Notes under the pieces: model-generated | Seen by the model: the letters and a program-made list of their open reading frames with translations, nothing else | Told to the model about the DNA's origin: nothing | Database searches by the model: none | In this document: positions 45,400 through 53,756 of the stretch, one piece after another | Numbering within the stretch: the first letter of the stretch is position 1 | How the letters are laid out: every line of letters begins with the position of its first letter | From: Persicaria tinctoria | Lineage: Eukaryota; Streptophyta; Magnoliopsida; Caryophyllales; Polygonaceae | Assembly (NCBI GenBank): GCA_037127255.1 | Contig: JBANSL010000009.1 | Location: 15,179,975 to 15,243,974 of the forward strand | Direction of reading: 5' to 3' | Length of the DNA: 64,000 nt | Translations under genes and position numbers: made by a program

Positions 45400-48300
45400 T
45401 GTAAAGACCGGAAAATTCTAAAATACTATTTTATTGAGGTATTGGTTTATGGTTGACTTAATTTCTATAATTCGAAACATATTTTGAAATTTCATCCTCG
45501 AGCAACCTCTTTTATTCTAACTCTTTCGAAGCAAATTCCGGTATTGTTTTAAATTGGATTTTCGGACGGATTTTTATTCCGCCTTCATGTTCAGAGGTTG
45601 GGAATTATATATTGATTTAAAGTTTATGAATTTTTTTTTTCTTTAAATACGATACTTCGATTCAAAATTTAAATGAGTCGGGATAAGGTCGAGAGAGCGA
45701 GTTTGGGATTTATTTTTGTTTGATATCTTTATTTGATTTTGGGACCACTTGTAGTTTGTTTCTTCCCTCCCTCCTTGTAATGGAATCTCCAGCTTCCCCC
45801 TTTTGAGATTGGGTAAGCAAATACTTTCCTCCCTCCTCACTTGCTTTCCCCCCTTTCTTGGTAAAGTGCCAAGAGAGCCTTGCTTTGCCTGCAGATCCCA
45901 TGCCAAATGCCAACCCATTGCCTCCTGTTGATTCCAGTAGAGCAGGCCTCCTGCAACACCCAACAAAATCCCCTTTTCATTTCATCCTAAATGCATCCCT
46001 CCCCATTATGATCTAGACCCATCTCTCTCTTCACCTTGCCTTCAAAACTCAAACCTATTTTCAACTCACCCTCTCCCTCTTGCATTACTGTCCTCTACAA
46101 GGATAGAACCACAAAAGGAACCCCTTTTCTCCTCTCCTCTTCCTCCCATTGTCCTTCTCCTTCCTATTGATCGACTGTCACCCCCGGATCACCGCCCTTG
46201 TGATTCATCACCATGTCTCCACCATCAGTGCTCCTCATCACTCCCTCCCTTCCAGTCGCTGAGCCGAGCGCATCTCTCGAGCGCCTCCGAGTCTGAGCAG
46301 CAGCACCTCCGCTAGGAGCCCCAGGCTCCTCCTTTCTCCGACGTCCGTGCAAACCGCCAGCAGGACCCCTGTAGCTGCCAACGCCAGCCGAGCATCTCCC
46401 TCGGAAAACTCAGGCTCCTCCCTTGTCTTTTTAGCCAGCAACAGTCGAGCCTCCCCTCCTCCTTCGTGTCCGAGCAGCAACGATTGCTTCCCCGACGTTT
46501 CAGGCAAGCCCAGGAGCAGCCAAGCCAGTCGTCGGAGCCCCAATCGCGAACCATCACCGGCCTGTTTCGTCTCCAAGGTCGATTTCTGATTTTCTTATTC
46601 GATTCCGGTTCAAATCTCATCAAAATCCCTCTTTGCTCTTCCCTTATCTCATCCTAGGACTTTCCGGGCCGGATCCGGATTTGGGAAAAGAGAGATGGGC
46701 TTGGGTTGATTTATTTAAAAAGGGTGTTGTGTTAGGCCTTTTTCATGGGTTATTCTTGTTAATTGTTAGTTTTGTTAAGTGTTATGTTATATATATTATT
46801 ATGACTTGTGATTTTATATTTCTGAAAATTATTATACACTATGAAAAGGATATTATTTATGTTGTGTATTATATGATATTTTAAATAGCTAATTTTAGGA
46901 ATTCTAAAATGAATTATTGGCTTGTTTTACTAATAGGAATTGAAAAGAGGGTTTAGCTATGGTATTTCATTTTGGTTAAGTATTGCTTGGAAAATTATTT
47001 AAAAAGGGTTAGCAAGTTACCCGGAATTATCTCTTAAAGGATTGATTGTCTTGAAAACCAAAATGCCGGAATATTTTGATGAACAAGATTTTTGGGTTGA
47101 CTTAGAAAATTTGTTACTTCCTCTTGAATTTGGCCAAGTATGATTTGAGAAATTGTTTTAAAAATGAGTTGACTTAACTTGAGATCTAAGAGTTTGGAAA
47201 ACTTCGGGAAATGAGTTTGGAAATATTGTTGGTAAGATTTATCGATGGGTTGATTGGAAACGAAATGATTTTGGTTAATGTTGATCATATCGGAAAGGTT
47301 TTGGAAAACGGTTTCACTATCGGTTGGTTTTGAGTATATTGAGAAATGGGAGTTTGTGTGTATGAATGATGGAACAGTAGCTTATGGAAATGGCTTGATG
47401 ATAGGTGTGTATTGCTTTTGGTTCACTTTGGACTTGCATTTGGGCCCTTGCTTGTGTTATATTGATGTTCTGCATCTTCAGGTAAGTTCCCTAGGGGGCT
47501 TACTCAGGTTGGACATTCATGCCTATTCTTGCATTTTATGTTAGGTGTTGCATATGCATAAAAGCATGCCATGTAGTATCCTGTTTAGGTTGCACTAATT
47601 GAATGAGCATCTGCTTACTTTATGCGTTTGAAACAGAACGGCCGTTATCTGTGATAGTCCTAGAGTCTTTGCTAGGGTCATAGGGTAGCCCAGCCTCATC
47701 GGGTACCCTGAGTCAATCGAGTCATGAACTTCCTTATATTATGAGATGCCTGTGGGCTTTATTGTGGAGCGGGTTAGGCATGCGTGCCGCCCGATTATGA
47801 TGGAATGCATTCACGAGCTGGCCAGTCTCCGCCCTATCGAAAGGGGGTGGAGGTAGGAGAGGGATATGCCATTTGGCATTGTCTTGGGTCCTTTACAGTA
47901 TTTTTACACATTATTATGAAATAGGAGCATGTTAGTGTCTTTGACTTTCGTACTGATTAGAACATCTTTATTAGGTATAACACATACTATGTGGCCTCAG
48001 CGAGGACTGACGGTCCCGCATGAGTGGCTCGATCTGACTCCTTTCCCCGTTCTTTTTTTTAAGGTATTTTCTGCAGATCTTGTTTGCTCTTTGCTTCTTT
48101 GACGGGAAACCCTTTGGCGAATCGAAGAACCTAGCTAATATTCTAACTTGGTAAAATGTTAATCACTTTCTTATGATTTGGTTTGACCTGGCTTTGTCGT
48201 GGCATTTGTATCCTAGTTTTTCTTCCGCTTTACTTTCGGTTGAATTGGATTTTGCGACATAGTCTTAGGACAGGTAAAGGGTACCCAATGGCCCTTCGAG

Positions 48301-48439
48301 GTTTTTAGGGTTTCAAATCCCTCTTTCTACTAATCTTAAATGAGTTTGAAACCTCGACCCGTACCTGGATTGCAAGATCCGAACAAGGGGTTTCATCCCT
48401 TGAAACGTAACCCGGAAATCATTATTCTGGGCCGTTACA
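45400..48439 (+). repeat. 3' LTR (3040 bp) of the long-LTR element
   Basis: Starts TGTAAAGACCGGAAAATTC, ends GGGCCGTTACA. At 46660-46672 the sequence jumps from GACTTTCCGG to GCCGGATCCGG where the 5' LTR has ~425 more bases; CCGG at both edges suggests a microhomology deletion. Donor CAG|GTAAGT is at 47479-47487. Confidence 0.92.
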
Positions 48440-48444
48440 GGGGT

Positions 48445-49278
48445 GGTCCTTGTCTTCTTCTTGTCCCTCTGCTCTCCTTCCAAGTCTTTCCTTATTTGTC
48501 TTAACTGAATGACTATGTTGATTGTTGAATAAGATCAACAACCATTTTATTATATTGAGAGTTTATTGAACATGTACTTTGACATTTTATAGAATGAGGA
48601 GATGTGGAACAGGTATCGAAATTTTGAGCGAGATTTGTTGTTTCATTCTATTATTTTGAAGTCCATGTTATCTGATGTAATGATTTTCCAAGTTTCTGGA
48701 GCTGTTAGTTTAATAGTAATTGGAATATTAAATAAAATGAGCTGATCGTGGTAGATTTTTCAACTATTTGGTGAAAGAGTTGCACAAATTGGATGTTTCA
48801 ATCTGTGCCAGGAGATTTCCTCCTCCCCGTCTTCCATCAACGAATGGATTTCAAGAGGTATACCTTTTTTTCCCTTTTTGTATTGATCTTTCTTATTTTT
48901 CACTCTCAGCATTGCAATACATTTTCTTGTATAGTCTTATAATATGAGTAAGTAGTACTAATCTTGTTCAATTGGACAAAGTAGTTAAATAAATGAGATC
49001 TGAGCATGAACCCTCCAAGTTTGAATCTCTAATATGGCTTTACTAAGCAAAAATATGGTAAGTCTCGATCTGCTCATTCATATATGGATTCTTTTCGTTG
49101 AAATGATGTATTTTCCAGCATGTTTGTGTTCATTACAATATGTTAGTTAACAAGGCATATAATCATATGCTTTACATTTGTCTAAACTTCTATTTTTAGT
49201 TTTTTGTTCCCAGCTATTTGTTATGAATCTAAATCATGTTCTTTTTGCTATTATGTAAGAATATTTTATCTAATTTAA
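48445..49278 (+). other. Flank of the CACTA/long-LTR block, unassigned
   Basis: AT-rich with exon-like scraps bounded by splice-like signals (TATAG|AATGAGGAGATGTGGAACAG near 48591 and ATTTCAAGAG|GTATACC near 48850). No protein family is recognised. Confidence 0.3.
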
Positions 49279-49348
49279 AGCCTATTAGCTCAAATGGTAG
49301 AGCATTGTGTTCAAACACAAAGATGTGGGTTCAAATCCCGCATAAGCT
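49279..49348 (+). tRNA. tRNA-like sequence (probably a tRNA-derived repeat)
   Basis: AGCCTAT/ATAAGCT pair in 6 of 7 acceptor positions. The D arm GCTC-AAATGGTA-GAGC is perfect, as is the T arm loop TTCAAAT on a GTGGG/CCCGC stem. The anticodon arm TTGTG/CACAA has a 6-nt loop TTCAAA instead of 7. RNA polymerase III boxes are recognisable (TAGCTCAAATGG; GGTTCAAATCC). The short anticodon loop and a second worn copy at 13533 suggest a repeat-borne pseudo-tRNA rather than a working gene. Confidence 0.45.
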
Positions 49349-49363
49349 ACGGTAATTAAAAAA

Positions 49364-49694
49364 AACTACAAATACGCCATTTAAAATCAGGTAATAGCCG
49401 TTGTCTTTAAAAAAAATCGATGTCTATGTTGGTGATGTAAAAAGTCAAAACTTTTTAACATCGGGTAATAGCCGATGTCTTTGTATGTTATAACATTTAG
49501 TATATTTTATAATCGATGTTATAACATATCAAAGACGTCGGATTTAAAAATACAACCGATGTTATAACATGAAAAGACATCGGCTATTACTTGATTTTAA
49601 AAAGTTTCGACTTTTTACATCATCCACATAGACATCGATTTCTTTTAAATACATCGGCTATTACCCGATGTTAAATGACAAAATTCTAGTAGTG
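49364..49694. mobile_element. Foldback CACTA-type MITE (331 bp)
   Basis: The right terminus read inward is CACTACTAGAATTTTGTC, then ATTTAACATCGGGTAATAGC. The left half is its inverted copy with divergence (worn AACTACAAATACGCC, then ATTTAAAATCAGGTAATAGC). The arms are about 140 bp with a short AT spacer (ATTTAGTATATTTTATAAT). The repeated unit CGGGTAATAGCCGATGT is typical of CACTA subterminal repeats. No TSD was confirmed. Confidence 0.8.
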
Positions 49695-49696
49695 AG

Positions 49697-49915
49697 GGAA
49701 AATCTGCTTTCCTTGCACGTAATTGTCTTCTTCAACTACAGAATATTTTATTTGTCCTTCAAATTACAAAAAAACTTGCTTAGTGTTTCTCATCTAACCC
49801 AAGACAGTGATATTTACATGCTCTTTTATCGTAGTATTTGTTTTCTGAAGGACTTGTTGGGTTGGATGCTCCAAAGGAACCATTGAGAATGGTTCATATC
49901 GTCTTGGTGTTCCCC
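49697..49915 (+). pseudogene. Copia pol scrap (pre-integrase region)
   Basis: The frame around 49755-49886 reads FKLQKNLLSVSHLTQDSDIY then MLFYRSICFLKDLLG, matching the 'KNLLSVSQL...VKD' block just before the Copia integrase zinc finger. It is about 70 codons long. Its relation to the fragment at 3132-4459 is possible but the two appear to overlap in pol, so they may be separate copies. Confidence 0.65.
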
Positions 49916-50014
49916 AACCGCCACCCCATCCATCTTCACCCACACCTCCTTGTGTCTTCCACTCCAACATAATTAAACTCCCGCCTTCTCTCCTCCCTTT
50001 CTTCTGCCATAATG

Positions 50015-50534
50015 GAATTTTTTTTTCGAATTAGCCAAAAAACGGAAAAATATTTGGAGAATAGCCAAAATCCCAAAGTATTTAGCGATTTAGCCAAAAC
50101 AGGGTAAAGTTGTTGTTACAAACAGCGACTTTACCTAAAATTTTTAAAAAATTAATAAAATAGGTAAGTCGCTGTTTGTAATAGCGACTTACCTCTATTT
50201 TGTATTTTTTTTAATTTTAGGTTAAAAAAAATAATTTTATCTAAAAACTTAAAAAAAAAAATAGAAATTGGGAGAGTCGCTGTTTCAAACAGCGACTTAC
50301 CTATTTTTAGATAAAATTATTTTTTTAACCTAAAATTAAAAAAATACAAAATAGAGGTAAGTCGTTGTTACAAACAGCGACTTACCTATTTTATTAATTT
50401 TTTTTTAAATTTTCGATAAAGTTGCTGTCATAAACAGCGACTTTACCCTATTTTGGGTAAATCGCTAAATACTTTGAAATTGTGGCTATTCTCCAAATAT
50501 TTTTCTTTTTTTTGGCTAATTCGAAAAAAAATTA
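50015..50534. mobile_element. Long-inverted-repeat MITE (520 bp), MULE-like
   Basis: The ends are near-perfect inverted copies ((G/T)AATTTTTTTTTCGAATTA then GCCAAAAAA) and the whole element folds back on itself. A 9-bp TSD GCCATAATG lies at 50006-50014 and 50535-50543. Inside, CAGCGACTTACC / GGTAAGTCGCTG recur in both orientations at least six times. Nine-base duplication with long inverted repeats is the Mutator-like pattern. Confidence 0.88.
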
Positions 50535-50543
50535 GCCATAATG

Positions 50544-50851
50544 TGTATGCATTAGGGCAGTGCACCCTGGATATTTCCATGGTTGACTATACCTTGTTCT
50601 TGCAACAATCTTCTAGTCAACTATGCCACTTGAAATTGAATGGGACTACTACTTTTGGATGAATGTAGAGAGGAAATCCTCATCCAAAGTGGTCGGTTGG
50701 TGATGTTTAATTTATAAGAGAATCTCTAGTTTCATTTTGTGTAAATAATGACATGCACCCAAAATCCCCTATCTTTACCGTACGTCTCTGGTTCTTCCAT
50801 TTTTGAAGATCTAGTCAAGCAACATGAGATTTTAACAATGATGTTGTGTTA
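50544..50851. other. Spacer, nothing recognised
   Basis: About 300 bases between two MITEs with no gene or clear repeat. Confidence 0.4.
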
Positions 50852-50860
50852 GTAGCCAAG

Positions 50861-51535
50861 TAGTGGCAGAGTTAGAAAATTTTCAACGGGGGCACAATTA
50901 TGCATGTACACAATATCTTTTTGAATAAAATAGGCATAAAAAATTCTATATACTATGAAAATAAAAGATGTTATTTTAGGATAAAATGTCATCGGTTTAT
51001 GATAAAATGCTATTAATTTTTTGTGTTTAAAAAAATTAATATAATTAAAAAAAGATATATCCGAAAAAACTAAATAAATAAGGATAGAAGACGCAATATA
51101 ATAAACATTAAGTTAACATTAGGGTTGTTATATGAGTACATCAAAGCTCGGGTTTTGCTCAATTAAAGCTCGGCTCGAGCATCATTTACTAAATGAGCCG
51201 AGTATAAGCACATTTTAAATCTTGATTCAAAGCTCGACTCGATTTAAGCTCAAATAGCACAAATTTTGTGAAATTTACCAAACTTCCTTTAAGTTGCCAT
51301 TTCTTGAGCAAGTAAGTTGCTAATTGCTATGTCTTGAGCAAGTACTGCTTTTATGTAAAATATAAAAAGCATTAAAATAAAATTAAAGTGATTAATATAC
51401 ATTTAATTTTTAAAATTCATAATATACATTTAATTAATACTCAAAACGAAGCAGTCGATAAGAAGAATATACTTGGGTAATTCATCAAATAATAAGGGCA
51501 CATGTGACCCCTAGCCCCCTAACTCTGCCAATATT
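50861..51535. mobile_element. Non-autonomous DNA transposon (675 bp) with 9-bp TSD
   Basis: TSD GTAGCCAAG at 50852-50860 and 51536-51544. Inverted ends share TGGCAGAGTTAG (left TAGTGGCAGAGTTAG; right, inverted, ATATTGGCAGAGTTAG). The interior is AT-rich with a run of AAAGCTCG(G/A)/CTCGAGC phrases at 51145-51245. A 9-bp duplication suggests a MULE-like origin. No coding capacity. Confidence 0.8.
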
Positions 51536-51544
51536 GTAGCCAAG

Positions 51545-52247
51545 CTTCATCATAGAAATCTTGTACAACTGTATGGTTTTATTATTTTCTTTAATCATAT
51601 GCTACTAAGGGCATCTTCTTATGTAGGTCAATTGGCCAAGAAAAATAGCATATTAAAATAGAATATTCTCCTTTAGGATATCGTCCATTATTTTAGTTTC
51701 TCTCGTTAGTCAATGTTGACATGCTGAAATTCTTAAAACTATCTATACATAAAAATAATGCACATTTTCATTGATTCTTCACACCGCCTATTACATTTGA
51801 CTATTGTAATTCTTGAAACTATTTATAAACTAATGATTCCAGTGATTCTTCACACCATCTAGTACGTACATACATTAATTTGACTATGGTAATTTTAACC
51901 AATTTCAAAGTGAATCACAAGTTGTAATTATCGAAATTTTGATAGCTATTCAGAATTTTCAAGTAGTAACCTTGAAACACGCAATAAAAATTATGTGCAT
52001 GAAGATGATCAGGGTGATGACTTCGGAACAATGAGTGCTTTTAGAGAGAGTGATGCAGATTCACCATATCAATATTAGATATGATTATGGGTTTTATGTG
52101 TTTTTTGGGGTTTTCAAATATAGTGGTTTATGCAACTTGGTTTTTATTTACGAGGCATGGTTTTGATGAAGATCGATATAATAATAAAAAAAATATTTTT
52201 TCTAAAGATATTATTTATACAAAGATAATCCAAACATGTTAAATATT
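51545..52247 (+). other. Spacer with a short C-terminal-like open stretch
   Basis: Around 51930-52079 the plus strand reads openly as RNFDSYSEFSSSNLETRNKN then YVHEDDQGDDFGTMSAFRES and ends DADSPYQY at a stop. The Ser- and Asp-rich composition looks like the tail of a transposase or regulatory protein but I cannot name it. Confidence 0.3.
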
Positions 52248-52750
52248 ATAGTCATATTGAAGAACTCGTCAATATCTTTACAATACTATTGTTTTTAATT
52301 TTGATAAAAAAATATAATTAGATATTTCAACATAATTTATAAATTTATATTAATATTAAATAATTAAAAATAAATAAATAAGTGAAATTCACATTTGGTT
52401 TTCCAAAATTTCAAGTCAAATCCGGCCTTCATTTTAGAAATGTGCAAACTTCACCCTAATTCTAAGGGCATCTTCCACAATAGGGATAAAATGAATTTTG
52501 ACATTTTTTCCTCCCACCGTAGGCAAAAACTTATTTTGGCCAATTTTTTTTTTTTTTTTGAAATTTTGGAATGCCAAATGTGAATTTCACCCTTATTTAT
52601 TTATTTTTTAATTTTTTAATATTAATATAAATGTATAAATCAATCAATAAATTATTTATAAACTATCTAATTATACAGTAAAATTTATCAAAAATAAAAG
52701 TTATAGTATTGTAAAGATATATATTGATAAATTCTTTGATATGAGTTCAA
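52248..52750. repeat. ~500-bp imperfect palindrome (foldback element)
   Basis: The left arm runs from about 52250 (AAGAACTCGTCAATATC) to TTTCCAAAATTTCAA near 52425. Its inverted counterpart runs from TTGAAATTTTGGAATGCC (near 52558) to 52745. Arms are about 180-190 bp around a ~130-bp loop that includes a T17 run. AT-rich; no TSD found. Confidence 0.75.
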
Positions 52751-53149
52751 GTTCAGGAAACTTACTAATGAAGTGTTCGACACGTCAGCAATTAGTATAA
52801 ACTTCGTAAAAATCGGAGGCTGCTACACTTACACAAGGGTAAATATACCCGGAGGGCAAATTAGTAAAAACAAATAAAAAAGCAGTCAAAAAGCAAAAGC
52901 TAAAAATCAGGCCTAATTAAACCCCCATTATCTCTCTCCTCTAATTAATGGCTCTCTAATCCCTAATCCTCATGCCTGCCTTCAAGATGAAGAAGGCCAA
53001 CTCCCAAGCGCGCCCAACACCCAACGGCTACTTCTCCAAAGCCGAAACCAACGCCCCCAACGCCCAACGGCTATCTTCTTCTTCAACCTCTGCCAAATCA
53101 ATCCCCATTCAACACTGGAAAACGTTCTCGAGGCCGGATACCACACCTC

Positions 53150-53306
53150 CATCTTCGTCTTCGTCTTCATCTTCGACTTCGACGACAAGAGGATTCAGGT
53201 CAGTGTGAGTCTTCGTCGTCGTCTTCGACGACAAGAGGAATCAGGTCAATGTAGTGTGCGTCTTCGTCTTCGCCTTCGACGACAAGCGGAATCAGATCAG
53301 TGTGCG
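53150..53306 (+). repeat. Three-copy minisatellite in the FAR1-like leader
   Basis: CGTCTTCGACGACAAGAGGA / ATCAGGTCAGTGTG recurs three times (near 53170, 53220 and 53265). It may be 5' leader exon sequence. Confidence 0.75.
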
Positions 53307-53334
53307 TCCCCCTCATAGTTTTACTTACAAAATT

Positions 53335-53715
53335 TAATCTTTTCAATTTGATTTAGGATTTAGGTTTCGAATTTGATTTAGGATAACTCCTGTTCGAATT
53401 TGATTTAGGATTTAGGTTTCGAATTTGATTTAGGATTTAGGTTTCTAATTTGATTTAGGATTTAGGTTTCGAATTTGATTTAGGATTTATGTTTCGAATT
53501 TGATTTAGGATAACTCCTGTTCGAATTTGATTTAGCATTTAGGGTTCGAATTTGATTTAGGATTTTGGTTTCTAATTTGATTTAGGATTTAGGTTTCGAA
53601 TTTGATTTAGGATTTAGGTTTCGAATTTGATTTAGGATAACTCCTGTTCGAATTTGATTTAGGATTTAGGGTTCGAATTTGATTTAGGATTTTGGTTTCG
53701 AATTTGATGTGTGTA
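53335..53715 (+). repeat. Minisatellite of ~25-bp units in the FAR1-like gene 5' region
   Basis: GAATTTGATTTAGGATTTAGGTTTC and the variant ending ATAACTCCTGTTC occur about fourteen times. The order (long-long-short variants) itself repeats, with the ATAACTCCTGTTC variant recurring at about 53385, 53510 and 53637. Confidence 0.9.
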
Positions 53716-53756
53716 ATGTATATCCAGGAATTTTGGTCCTTATCAATAAAGTGTAA

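Larger units (their letters stand above)
36944..48439 (+). mobile_element. Long-LTR retrotransposon without coding interior (LARD-like)
   Basis: Termini TGTAAAGACTGG...CGTTACA, LTRs 36944-40330 and 45400-48439. A perfect 5-bp TSD GGGGT lies at 36939-36943 and 48440-48444; its first G is the last base of the CACTA. PBS follows 4 nt after the 5' LTR. The 3' internal end GTCTCGAGGACGAGAC...TTTTTAGAGGTGGATGAA resembles the gypsy (chromovirus/Tekay-like) end of pol and purine tract, so it is probably derived from such an element. The 5-kb interior shows no gag or pol domains. Insertion into the CACTA end makes it younger than that CACTA copy. Confidence 0.9.

Noticed and set aside
49279..49348. 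Functional tRNA gene
   Set aside because: The anticodon loop has 6 nt and one acceptor pair fails; a worn relative exists at 13533, so a repeat-derived pseudo-tRNA is more likely.
3120..49915. The Copia fragments at 3132-4459 and 49697-49915 as one element split by the whole nest
   Set aside because: Tempting, since they flank the nest, but both appear to include the same pre-integrase neighbourhood, so they may overlap rather than abut; not claimed.
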